From: Massariosphaeria phaeospora
Lineage: Eukaryota > Ascomycota > Dothideomycetes > Pleosporales
Assembly (NCBI GenBank): GCA_011032825.1
Contig: JAADJZ010000017.1
Coordinates: 1 to 64,000 of the forward strand
Length of the DNA stretch: 64,000 nt
Direction: 5' to 3'
This document shows positions 1-11,437 of the stretch, piece by piece. The notes under the pieces are model-generated. The model ran no database searches. It was not told where the DNA came from and was given only the letters and a program-made list of their open reading frames with translations. Positions within the stretch are counted from its first letter, which is position 1; every line of letters starts with the position of its first letter. The position numbers were made by a program, and so were the translations under genes.

Positions 1-689
1 GCGAGTGTTTTATAGTTGTAGACCTTGTGCTGTTGTAAGCTAATTGTGCTGTTAGTAGAAGTTTTACCTAGTTGTTCTGCAGCTTGTTAGTGTACATTCG
101 TAGGTACTATTTTAGTATTTAGTTTGTTTGTTTTATTTAACTGTTTGTTTGCGAGTAAAAACTAGTTAATAGTTTCTTTGTAACTTTTAACTAGGCTAGA
201 AACGTATTTTAAAACTTTAATGTAAACAGCTTGTTTCTATTAGTAATAAACTGTTCTAGTAGTTTGTAATTAGCAACGAGTGCCTTTGTAACCTCGTAAG
301 CTATTTCTTCTGCTATAATTAACTCTTCTATTAGTACAAAATGTAATTTTTTAGTTAATTAATTTACAATTACCAAGATTAAGTTGCATAGCTGTACTAA
401 TTTAGGTTTTAACAATTTTAAAAGCTTTACTATAAAGTTTATTGTAACGCTAATTTATAAGCGTGCAAGTAGTTTTAGCAGTTAAAGTAATTCGTAGAGC
501 TTGTGTCTTTTAAGTTTGTTTTTAAAATAATTTAAATAGTTGCTTACTACTTTTTAAACTGTGTTTTGTACGTAGAGCATTAAGTACTCGTTTAAAATTT
601 GTTAAACTATTTTGTTAATTTTTAAGTGTTTGTATGCTTGTAAGGCATGTAATTTTTAAATAAACTATATAGCTTAAGTGTTGTTTGTA

Positions 690-3600
690 ACGTGTTTCAT
701 TAGTAAGTTAGCTACTTTAGTGAGTTAGCTACTAAACCCTAGCGTCGCGCACGCGCAGCGACGTAGTGCAACACTACAACAAATTACTATACTATACGCA
801 ATAGAATAATATTATTTAGAAGCAGTAACGTGTTTTATTAGTAAGTCGGCTACTTTAGTGAGTTGGCTACTAAACCCCAGCGTCGCGCACGCGCAGCGAC
901 GTAGTGCAATACTACAACAAATTACTATACTATACGCAATAAAATAATATTATTCAAAAGCAGTACTACTATCTACATTCTCTATTTCTACTTTACAAGT
1001 GCAGGAATTATGCTCAATCTTGCTGCAACGGCCGCAGCGCTTCTTTGCGCGCACTCTCTTTGCAAGCGTCTTGCTGTTTTTACAACTACTACCTTTCTTT
1101 GCAGCAATTAAGTTAGATACTTTACTAACTATTAGAGTTTTTTTAACCTGTACGTATTGCCTTTTACAAGTTTTACGCTTTGTAAGCTTTTTAATTGCGC
1201 TTCGCATACGCGCTTGTTTTTTTTGCAGCAACACTATATTATGCGCTATCTGCTGCGCGCTTTTACTTAGCTGTTGTACCTGCTCGTTAAAAGAGCTTGC
1301 TAAAGAACTTAAGCGCTTTTGCATTCTTTGTTAAATAAGCGTAGTCTAAGCTTTTAGCTCTTTTGCGTTGCGCAGCGTTTTTGCTTTTTATGCAGCGTTG
1401 TCGCGCTGTAGCGAAGTTAGCGTGCGCAACTTTACATTAAGCTTTGATAACACTGCATCTAGGTTAAATAAAACTAATCTAGCGCTTCTAAACCTTGCGC
1501 GAGCGTTTTTTTTAGTAAATGTATGCTCGTAGGCAGCTTTAAAGGCTAGTAAGAAAGTTTCTTTGCTAATGTAGTAGATGTAGTTGCGCGCTAAAGCTAA
1601 GATACTATTGCTATAAAAGCGCTTTAGCGGCGCAAAGCAAGCAACGTTGAGAAGCTGCAGCAAGTGCAATAAGTAAGATAGCATGCAAAAAGCAATAATT
1701 TTGTTTTTCTTGCAGTAGTTTTAAAAAGCAAGCAAGCAATAGCTTTTGTAGCTGTTAATAATAAGTAGCCTGTACGCTCTTACAGACTTTGCATGCGTAT
1801 TAAAGTGTTTAAGCTAGTTAACTCTAAAATCGTTGCTTGTCTAGCTATTTAGACTAACTTAGATAACCTAGTTGCGTAGTATTTCTAGCTCAAACTAGGT
1901 AGAGATTAGAATCTTGCTAGCGAAGATAATAAAGAGTAGAATGCGCTTCTCCGTTGCGCTAACAGCTTGTATCAAAGTAGTCTATTCGCAATCGCTAGGC
2001 TGTAGTTTTTTTGCTTTTTTAGGCTTATCTAAGCCTGTTACTACGAGCTAAGACGTAATCTTGCCTATTAAAAAGCCTAATTTATCAAAGTTCTAGGTAT
2101 TCTCATTAAGGATACCGTACTTCGCCTTCACCGATTGAACTAGGCTAAACTAGGGCTTAATAACTGCTAAGTCTTTGCAGGCAGCTTGCTAGCGATTGTA
2201 CAAACGGCTCTATCGCGTTCGCAGCTTAAGAGTACGCTTAATAAACCTATCAACCTAGCACTTGCTAGTAGAGTTGCATCTGCGCTCTTTTAGTAGTCTA
2301 TTTGCTATATCTTGTATGTGTGCCTTTGAGAGCGGTAGACCTTGTAAGAATTTGTTAAGTATACGCTGCACAATCGCCTCTTCCTCTAGTTTTGTAAAGC
2401 GCTTTGATTTCGGCTCGCAGTTGCGTCGAGAGCGTTTCCTAGCGCGTTAGTTTTGAATCGTTGATCGAAAGACTTTGTAGACTGCAGCAGCGCGCCTTTC
2501 GCTTTAAATCTGCTTAGATTGAATATTAGAAATAGCAATATATATATCGCCTTTAGTATAGGTACTTTGCGCGTTGTGTTGTTGAAACATTACGTATTGT
2601 TGCTGCGCAGTCGCCGCGCCGGTGTTTAGTAGCCAACTTACTAAAGTAGCCGACTTACTAATGAAACACGTTACTACTATCTACATTCTCTATTTCTACT
2701 TTACAAGTGCAGGAATTATGCTTAATCTCGCTGCAACGGCCGCAGCGCTTCTCTACGCGCACTCTTTTCGCAAGCGTCTTGCTATTTTTACAACTACTAC
2801 TCTTTTTTGCAGCAATTAAGTTAGATACTTTACTAACTATTAGAGTTTTTTTAACTTGTACGTATTGCTTTTTACAAGTTTTGCGCTTTGTAAGCTTTTT
2901 AATTGCGCTTTGCATACGCGCTTGTTTTTTTTGTAGCAACACTATATTATGCGCTATCTGCTACGCGCTTTTACTTAGCTGTTGTACCTGCTCGTTAAAA
3001 GAGCTTGCTAAAGAACTTAAGCGCTTTTGCATTCTCTGTTAAATAAGCGTAGTTTAAGCTTCTAGCTCTTTTGCGTTGCGCAGCGTTTTTGCTTTCTATG
3101 CAGCGTCGTTGCGCTGTAGCGAAGTTAGCGTGCGCAACTTTACATCAAGCTTCAATAACACTGCATCTAGGTTAAATAAAACTAATCTAGCGCTTTTAAA
3201 CTTTGCGCGAGCGTTTTCTTTAGTAAATGTATGCTCGTAGGCAGCTTTAAAGGCTAGTAAAAAGGTTTCTTTGCTAATGTAGTAGATGTAGTTGCGCGCT
3301 AAAGCTAAAATACTATTGCTATAAAAGCGCTTTAGCGGCGCGAAGCAGGCAACGTTGAGAAGCTGCAGCAAGTGCGATAAGTAAAATAGCATGCAAAAAG
3401 TAATAATCTTGTTCTTTTTGCAGTAGTTTTAAAAAGCAAGCGAGCAATAGCTTTTGTAGCTGTTAATAATAAGTAGCCTGTACGCTTTTACAAACTTTGC
3501 ATGCGTATTAAAGTATTTAAGCTAGTTAACTCTAAAATCGTTGCTCGTCTAGCTATTTAAACTAACTTGAATAACCTAGTCGCGTGGTATTCTTAGCTTA

Positions 3601-4379
3601 AACTAAGTAGAGATTAAGACCTTGCTAGCGAAGATAATAAAAAGTAGAATGCGTTTTCTCGTCGCGCTAACAGCTTGTATTAGAGTAGTCTATTTGCAAT
3701 TGCTAAGCTGTAGTTTCTTTACTTTTTTAGGCTTATCTAAGCTTGTTACTACGAGCTAAGACGTAATCTTGCCTATTAAGAAGCTTAATTTATCAAAGTT
3801 CTAGGTATTCTTATTAAGGATACCGTACTTCGCTTTCACCAATTGAACTAGGCTAAACTAGGGCTCGATAACTGCTAGGTTTTTGCAGGCAGCTCGCTAG
3901 CGATTGTACAAACAGCTCCATCGCGTTCGCAGCTTAAAAGTACGCTTGATAAACTTATTAACCTAGCACTTGCTAGTAGAGTTGCATCTGCGCTTTTTTA
4001 GTAGTCTATCTGCTATATCTTGTATGTGTGCCTTCGAAAGCGGTAAACTTTGTAAAAATTTGTTGAGTATACGCTGCACAATCGCCTTCTTCTCTAGTTT
4101 TGTAAAGCGCTTTGATTTCGGCTCGCAGTCGCGTTAAGAGCGTTTCCTAGCGCGTTAGTTTTAAATTGTTAATTAAAAAACTTTGTAAACTGCAGCAGCG
4201 CGCCTTTTGCTTTAAATCTGCTTAGATTGAATATTAGAGATAGCGATATATATATCGCCTTTAGTATAGGTACTTTGCGCGTTGTGTTGTTAAAACATTA
4301 CGTGTTATTGCCGCGCAGTCGCCGCGCCGGTGTTTAGTAGCCAACTTACTAAAGTAGCCAACTTACTAATGAAACACGT
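690..4379 (-). mobile_element. Fot1/pogo-like transposon G2, interrupted by a sister copy
   Basis: TA target duplications flank it at 688-689 and 4380-4381, and both ends start ACGTGTTT reading inward. Each terminal repeat carries two near-identical 17-mers of the form TTAGTAAGTYGGCTACT. The element is broken at 836-837 by copy G1; removing 838-2671 and one TA leaves about 1854 bp, the usual length for the group. The transposase is on the minus strand. The C-terminal Cys-rich part is at 2658-2942 and the last catalytic block at 3096-3392. Both carry stops between them and D-to-N type changes. It is inserted in the integrase region of GypsyA-1. Inactive. Confidence 0.9.
838..2671 (-). mobile_element. 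Fot1/pogo-like transposon G1, inside G2
   Basis: A 1834-bp element with TA duplications at 836-837 and 2672-2673 and the same terminal repeats as its host G2. The sequence following its left terminal repeat is the same as that found in G2 immediately after G1 ends, which shows a copy of the family inserted into another copy. Minus-strand open stretches remain. At 950-1324 there is a Lys-rich C-terminus with a CGRC-x4-H-x4-C zinc knuckle. At 1388-1684 there is a block related to the final catalytic Asp region, where LLQLLNVACF stands for LQPLDV-type sequence, so the Asp has become Asn. Inactive. Confidence 0.9.
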
Positions 4380-6340
4380 TAACTATCTATTTTTGCTAGT
4401 CGTTTTTGCTTTATTTTTAGTGCATTCTTTTTTTAATGCTTGTAACTTTAGCTATTTTAGCTAATTGTAGTTAGTTGTATTTGAGAGTTTTGTTTAAGTT
4501 TTATTGTAATAGTTATTAGGTTGTGCGTAACTAGTTTGTTAGTTTTTATAAAATCTAATTTTCGACTAAGCGCGTTTGCAGCTCTATTGTTAGTTTCTTT
4601 GCAATAGTAAATCTTAATGTCGTAATCTACTATAAATTTAGCCTATTTAACTTGTTGTCTATTTAATTTTTTAGTTGTAGTAAAGCTAGTAAAGTTTTAA
4701 TAATCTAAGTACACTTGTACTTAATGCCTTGCTCTTTTTAGCTATGCTTTTTATTGTTTAAAAGCGTTTATTATTGCTAATAGCTTCTTGTTGTAAACGT
4801 TGTAGTTAAGTTCTGCTCTTAAAAACTTTCTAGAATAGTAGAACATAGGTTTTTATTTTCTATCGTCGCATTGCTGCAAAAGTATTGCTTTTAATGCATA
4901 GTCTAAAGCATTAGTTTTTACTTAAGTTTTTTTTTAAGTTGTGCATTTGTAGCATTAGTGCTGTAGTAAACTTTTTTTTAAGTTTTTAAAACGCCTGTTC
5001 TTGTGCTTTTGTTTATTTAAACTTTTTATTCTTTTTAGTAACTTTTAAAAGCAGTGTCGTAGTTTTAAAATAATTTTTAATAAACTTTTAATAGAAGTTA
5101 GCAAATTTCAAAAAAAACTGCACGTTTTTTACTGTTTTAAAAGTTAGCTATTTTTATATAGTCTAAATCTTTTTTAAGTTTATAAACATACTTTCTTTTA
5201 AAATAATAAATTCTAGATAGCTAGTTTTTGTAACGTGAAATTTACATTTTTTTAAGTAAAGTAGTAGTTAGTACTGCTTTATTTTTTGTAGCACTTTTTT
5301 AACATGTTTTTAATATTCTTTAAGCGTTTTTTTAAAGTATATTAATACGTTGTTTAAGTACGCTGTAACAAAAATGTCTAAGTATTCGTGTAGTACTTTG
5401 TTAATTAAAGCTTAAAACGTAGCTAAAGCATTAGTTAGTTTAAATAGCATAACTTAGTACTTATAAAATCTATATTAAGTTTTAAAAGCTGTTAGCTATT
5501 TGTGCTTTTTTGTAATTTTAATGCAATAGTATCTGTTTTGTACGTTAAGTTTTGTAATTTATTTTATTTTTTAAAGTTAATTTATAAGCTTTTAAATAAG
5601 TAGTAGTAAGTATTAGTTTTTTTGTGTAACGTTGTTAAGCTGTTAATAGTTTACGCATAGTTTTAATTTTTTGTTTTTCTTTAGTACAAACAATATTAGC
5701 GAAGCTATTAAGCTTTCGCTTAGTTGTATATATTCTCGTTAAATATTCTTTTAAATATATTTTTTTAATTTTTTTTGCTAGTTGTAAGTTAGAGGATACA
5801 TTAGTTTTAGTCGCAGTTTTGTTTTTTTTATAAAAATAATTTTGTAATTTTATTTTTAGTAGTTTGCTAAGTCGTGCTTTTTGTTTTTTTTAAAAAAACT
5901 TTTAAACTTTGTTTAGTATTTAGTAGAAAAGTTTTTGAACTTTTTTTTTTGTTTTTTTAAAAAGTTAAATCGCGGTTTGCTTATTTTTAAAAGCGCAACT
6001 TGTTGTATTTATATAACTTTTATCTGCTAAAAGTTTTTTTTACAGATTCTCCTAATCTTGCAAAGTAAAATTAAACTAATTTTTTTATTTTTAAGTAAGC
6101 TTTAAATTGTTGAACTATTTTGTAGTACTATAGCAACTTTTTTTTTAAGCTTTTAGCTGCGTATTGTTTCGTTTGCTTAATTAATATTAAAGTTGTGTTT
6201 TTGTAGCTAGTTGTACTTAATATACATGTTAGAACTTTTAAAGTTTATAATATTAATACACTGTTAGTGTCTAATGCTTGCAACTTTTAACTTAACTTTT
6301 TAAGTTTTTAAGTTGATTAAACTGTTTCTATATTTTAGTA

Positions 6341-7250
6341 ACGTACCTCACGGGTAGTCGGGCTACACGGGTTCGCGGGACACTTTTGCCAAGCAAATTA
6401 TCTAATATTATAACCTTAATACCTTTCTTAATAGTAGGCCTATTAGAATAATTTATACACTGTTATAAAGCTCTAAGCTAGGACTTTAAAATCTACTAAA
6501 AATTACCTAAATAGGCTAAGTACTACTAGAGTTTTTAAAGTTTAAAGATAAAGAGCTCGCTTAAGCTCTATACCTAGTATCTAGTAGAATTCTACTATAA
6601 TAAACTTTTATATTCTAAAATATTCTTATTTATACTGTAAGTTAGAGTTCTAGAAAGTTATATAGTATATAGCTTAGAATCAAAGCTATTAGATAGAATT
6701 AGAGTTTATATATAAAACCTACTAAGTATAAAGTATTAGTACTATTATAACTCTAAATAATACTACTTTTTTAAAGCTTATATAGTATAATTATACTAAG
6801 TACTAAATTATTAAGTAGTTTTACATTAGGTTTTAATAGTTATATATAGATATTTATACTTAGCTAGTATAAAGAAAGTAAACTACTTTCTAACCTATCT
6901 AGTAGCTTTAATCTTAGGCTACACGCTATAAAACTCTCTAGTACTTTAATATATAGTATAAATAAGAATATTTTAGAATATAAAAGTTTATTATAGTAGA
7001 ATTCTACTAGATACTAGGTATAGAGCTTAAGCGAGCTCTTTATCTTTAAACTTTAAAAACTCTAGTAGTACTTAGCCTATTTAGGTAATTTTTAGTAGAT
7101 TTTAAAGTCCTAGCTTAGAGCTTTAAAACAGTGTATAAATTATTCTAATAGGCCTACTATTAAGAAAGGTATTAAAGTTATAATATTAGATAATTTGCTT
7201 GGCAAAAGTGTCCCGCGAACCCGTGTGGCCCGACTACCCGTGAGGTACGT
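6341..7250. mobile_element. MITE1: hairpin-forming, Fot-type ends
   Basis: A 910-bp non-coding element with TA duplications at 6339-6340 and 7251-7252. It consists of two 296-bp arms (6341-6636 and 6955-7250) in inverted orientation around a 318-bp spacer. By eye the arms differ at only a few positions. The tips are GC-rich and begin ACGTACCTCACGGG, with two 17-bp motifs (ACGGGTAGTCGGGCTAC and ACGGGTTCGCGGGACAC). These closely resemble the ends of the Fot-like element at 19745-21608, so that family is the likely source of transposase (inference). No protein is encoded. It sits in GypsyA-1 and is far less mutated than its host. Confidence 0.9.
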
Positions 7251-9417
7251 TAGTTGTCCGTTAGCTAACACTATTTGTATTAGTTAATTTTTAACTTAGT
7301 AAAGTATTCTATTTTTTTTTACTTATTTTAGAAAAACTAATGTTTAAGTAGCTTTGCTATTAAGTAGTGCAATAAGCTTTTAGCCTGCAACTTTTGCTTT
7401 TACTTTTATGTAATTTTGTTTTAGTTGCGTTTTTTGTACGCTTTGTACAGTTGTGCTAAAAGCACTTATACTATTCTAACTATAAGTTTAGTAAATCGCT
7501 AGTTTTTTGCTAAAAAAGCCTTTAAAGCTTGTTTTTTTAAGATGTTTTATTGTTCGTAGTAGTTGCACTTGCTAGCGAAGCATTTTCAAAGCTTTAAAAA
7601 CTTGTCGTAGTTTTAGTTTTTTAAATTTTATTTTGTTGCATTTTTTTATAGCTTATAAATAGTGTATTTTGTAGTGCAAAAAAGCTATTGTGCTGCTTAG
7701 CACGTATCGTAGTTTTTTATACATAATTCGTTGTTGCATTTTAAGTAGTCCTTGTTTTTTAGACTTATAAGCTACTATTCTGTAATATGCTTGCAAGACT
7801 AGTGTGTTTAGCATTTTTTATTATAACACTATGCTTATTTGCGGCTACTACTGTAGCTTTTAAACTAATTGTTGTAGTTATGTACGTAGCAACTTGCTAC
7901 TATACATTTGCTATCTTTAAGCAAAACGTGTAATAGTAATTTTAGCTATTGCTAAGTAAAAATTTTATTGTTTGCGTAGTATACACAGTTCTTTTTGTTG
8001 CACTAGTGCTAAAGTAGGTTTTTGTAATTTTTTTAATTCGCGAACTGTATTTTTTTTTTGTTAGCTTTTGTTGTGCTATTGCTGCGTTTGCAACTTTTTA
8101 TTTTTGTAGTTTTTTAATTTAAAGCGTATAAAACTTGTTCTTGCAATACTAAGCAATGTAGGTTTTCTAGCTGCACATCTAGCATTTGTAGTTCTATAGC
8201 TATCTGTTAATTTTCTAGACTTGTAAAGTTAATAGTTTTTTGTTATTTTTGTTTATTAGTTTTGTAACGTTTTTAAGACTTTCTATTTAAATCTAATTAT
8301 TTTTTAATTTTTTAAGGTTTTTTGGGTAAAGTGTAGCTACTTGCTGTAGTTAGACTATAGCAATAGTAGCAGCTTAAGTACCTACTACTTTTTGTTGTAT
8401 TTCTAAATAGTTTCTGCAAAAGTGTTTATTTTTGCTGCATTAAAAACATACCTTATTGTCGTAACGTCTCTAGCGTTTTTTTTTTAACAATTTGTTTTTA
8501 GAGTTTTGTTTTGTCAAAGTAGCGTTTTTTTTGTTAAACTGCTTTTGTAGTAGTTTGTCGTTCTAAACTCGTTCTACGCTGTTAATATCTATTAGGTTAT
8601 AGTAATAAGTTTTTTTAATCGTAGCTACTAAGCGTATGTATAGTTTAATAGTAAACTTACGTTTCTACTATTGTTGCTATAGTTAGTTGTTAATTTGTAC
8701 TACAGTTTTAATTAACTCGTTAAGTTTCTTTAGTTTCTTGTTTTGACTAATTTTATTCTTTACGTGTTTTTTTAACTTTGCGTAGTAAAACTCGTACAAT
8801 TCGCGTTTTCCTACGTTATTCACTTTAGCTTAAATTCTTTTAAATTTGATTGTGTATTCGCTAGCTAAGCTTTTTTGTTTAAGTAGTTTTAGCTTGTTTA
8901 TTGCTTGCTACGTTTCGTTTACTTCGCTGTAAATCGTATAAAGTTCTTGCTTAAATAACTTTTAGTTTTTAAAAATGCGCTTTGTGTCTAGCTTTATTTT
9001 TTTTACGTTTTTTACGTGCGTAACGTAGTCTTTAGCGTATAGCTAAAACTATTCTGCTGCGTTGTCTTTTATGTGCATTCTAGTAACCAAAATCTTGTTT
9101 TAATTTGTGTAAAAGCTGTTGCTATAATAACAGCAGTAAAAGTTAACATTTGTAAAAAAAAGTTTTAAGTTTTTCTTTTCTTTGCTATACTTTTCTAAAG
9201 AAAGAGCTTTTGCTAATTTTTTTTTTTGCTTGCCTTAAAGCTTCGTAACTGCTGCTAATAGTTTTTAAATTTATTCTACTTGCTGCTGTATCTAATTAGC
9301 TTGCTTTGCTATAACAGCTGCTAGGTTCGTTGTAAGTATAGTAACGCTACTACTTATCGTGCGTAAGCTCGTAGAAGTTGCTATATTATTTTAGTTTTAA
9401 ACCTAAAGTAGTTAACG

Positions 9418-9914
9418 TGTTGTTAGAAGTGTTCTCTTACTAGAAGTACTTAGTATTAAACTCAGAAATTCTTTCTAAAGAATTGTTCTATGTTCAAAGA
9501 GTATAATAACAACGTAAAAAAACAATCTCAATTCTATTTTAAATAGAATAACAAAGTAACAATTTGTTGCTTATAGATTTAATTTATGTATAAAATGTAC
9601 TTAGAAGAGTTAACTACAAAGAATTAAAATTGTAAAAGAAATTCTACTAATCTATATAGTTTTTTAATTTTTTGCTAAAAGCAGCTTGCTTTGTAATTTT
9701 CTCTAGAGTAGAAATCGAAGCTGCTTCGTTAATCTCGCTAGATTCTAAAATTACTTTCTAATTTCTATTCTTAGCAGAATTGCAGTTACGTAACTGCTAA
9801 CCTAATTCTGCTTTGCGCATTGCTATACTTTCGTTTTGCAAACTTGCAAGCTCTAACAACTTTTCTGCGCTGTTGCTTAGTTTACGATACTTAGTATTAC
9901 TTCTATTTGTAACA
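9418..9914 (-). repeat. 5' LTR of GypsyA-1
   Basis: A 497-bp terminal repeat starting TGTTG and ending TAACA, alignable at both edges with the LTRs at 18098-18600, 26596-27098, 40476-40975 and 53162-53661. The middle (about 9.68-9.80 kb) is not the same as in those copies. The next five bases, CTAAA (9915-9919), would be the target duplication, but the partner lies outside the window. Confidence 0.85.
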
Positions 9915-10809
9915 CTAAAGCATTTTAACAAGATAATAGCAAAGTAGTAGTAAAGCGTTTAGCAATTGCTTTTTGTTAACAGCTATAGCTTTTATAAAAC
10001 AAAAAAGTTTGCTTATTACGCAAAAAAGTACTTTATATAGTTGTTTGCGCTGCTGCTTTATACAACTTACTTGCTGCAGCTACTTAACAATAGCTATTTC
10101 TAGCTACTTAAGTAGTATTATAGTTACTACTTAAACTAAGCTACGCGTACTAGATTAAAAGATAGAAGCAAAGCTAACTTTATAGCAACTTTAGTAGAAA
10201 TCTAGCGTTTTACGTTTACTTGTAGTACAATGTTTAGTAGCTAGAAACGTACAAAATTTTTACTACTTAATTTAAATATTGTACTCGTCTAGCTTAAGTA
10301 GCAAGAAAATTGCAACTTTAGCAACAATAAGCAATTGCTTACACTTTCTTTAGCAACTAGCATACGCTTTACAATTTTAACTATAGTATTTTTGCTTTTA
10401 CAGCTTGCTTTATTGCTATTTTAAACATTTGTCTAATGCTACAACTACGTTAAAATTAATTTCTAGCAAGCGCAGCTTGTGCGCTACGCGCAACTATTAA
10501 ACGTAATACTAAAGCTAAAGAATTTAGTACCTAGCAACGCTGCCTAGTACACGCTAAAAATAGTACGTTAACTTTAAGCGTAAAAGCTTTTTGTTTAAGT
10601 AGTACTGCGTAAGCATTTTTCGCGCGAAGTTGCAGCTAGCGTTATTAAATACTAGCAAAGCGTTTTTGCGCTTGCTTGTATAGCTAAAAGTTTAAACCAA
10701 AAGCTTTAACGTACAAAAGCAGCAATTACTACTAAAAATAAGCGCTATTGTTGCAAACAGCAAGCGCTTAACGTTAAAAGTAAACTAAAGTTTACTTGCT
10801 TTAAAAGTA
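9915..10809. other. Unassigned decayed AT-rich DNA
   Basis: No open frame longer than a few dozen codons and no recognisable domain. The stretch lies between the GypsyA-1 LTR and the left end of the MULE. Its last eight bases (TAAAAGTA, 10802-10809) are the target duplication of the MULE, and the original continuation is at 27123. Probably the remains of an older transposon. Confidence 0.5.
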
Positions 10810-11437
10810 AGCAGCTTATTAGCAGCACTCTACTATGCCTTCGCAGCACTTTATGCTTTAATATACGCAAGCGTACTTAGTCTACGCTTAAAATCTATAC
10901 GGCTAGAGTTTAGCCAACGAACATTAAAACTTTAAACAACAGGTACTTTTGCGCGTAGTAGCTAAGCGCGCGCGCATTTGCAGCAACAGCGCGCAACAAC
11001 TACGCAATAAAAAAAAGCTAGAAGAGTTTGTATAGCTATTGCATACAAATTTTACAGCTTTATTTAAATCGCAGGTATTTTGAGTTGCTGTAGAGATAGT
11101 GTAGTAGGTACAAAGCTCGCTAGCGCTACTACAAAAGCGCTGCAAGCGCTTGTTTAAAGTTTTAGCTACACTAATTTTAGCTACTGCAAAAAGCTTTAGC
11201 TACAGATTAATAAGCGCAGCTACTGCTTTAGCTCTAGCGCATTAAGAATCTACGCGCTAGCAGCGCTAGCGATCTATACGTTCATTCAATCTACTTCGAA
11301 TTTATAGCTAAATGTTGCTATTTTGAAGCATTTAGCTACATTTGCTTATTAACTTTTACTTTCTCTACAACTTTATTACTACACTACATTTTCACAATAT
11401 TATTTTAGATATATATTCGCGTTTACTATTTTAGGTA

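Larger units (their letters stand above)
1..9914 (-). mobile_element. GypsyA-1: decayed Ty3/gypsy chromovirus, 5'-LTR side
   Basis: A RIP-decayed LTR retrotransposon running on the minus strand. Its 5' LTR is at 9418-9914 and its 3' end lies beyond the left edge. The body matches, in reverse complement, the GypsyA copy at 18098-27098. For example, bases 1-687 and 4382-4500 correspond to the integrase part near 24.4-25.3 kb, and about 5.1-5.7 kb is the reverse-transcriptase part. Stops interrupt every frame, so no protein is made. The internal sequence is interrupted by a Fot-like element (690-4379) and a hairpin MITE (6341-7250); it continues exactly across both once they are removed. The family assignment comes from the better-read second copy. 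Confidence 0.85.

Noticed and set aside
999..1334. Plus-strand hydrophobic Cys-rich frame (and its copies at 2707-3042 and 38490-38825)
   Set aside because: It is the antisense shadow of the zinc-knuckle end of a Fot-like transposase in all three places.
10924..11145. Possible small cysteine-rich secreted protein
   Set aside because: The frame is the decayed counterpart of MITE2 sequence inside the MULE. The Cys content is a by-product, and there is no convincing signal peptide.
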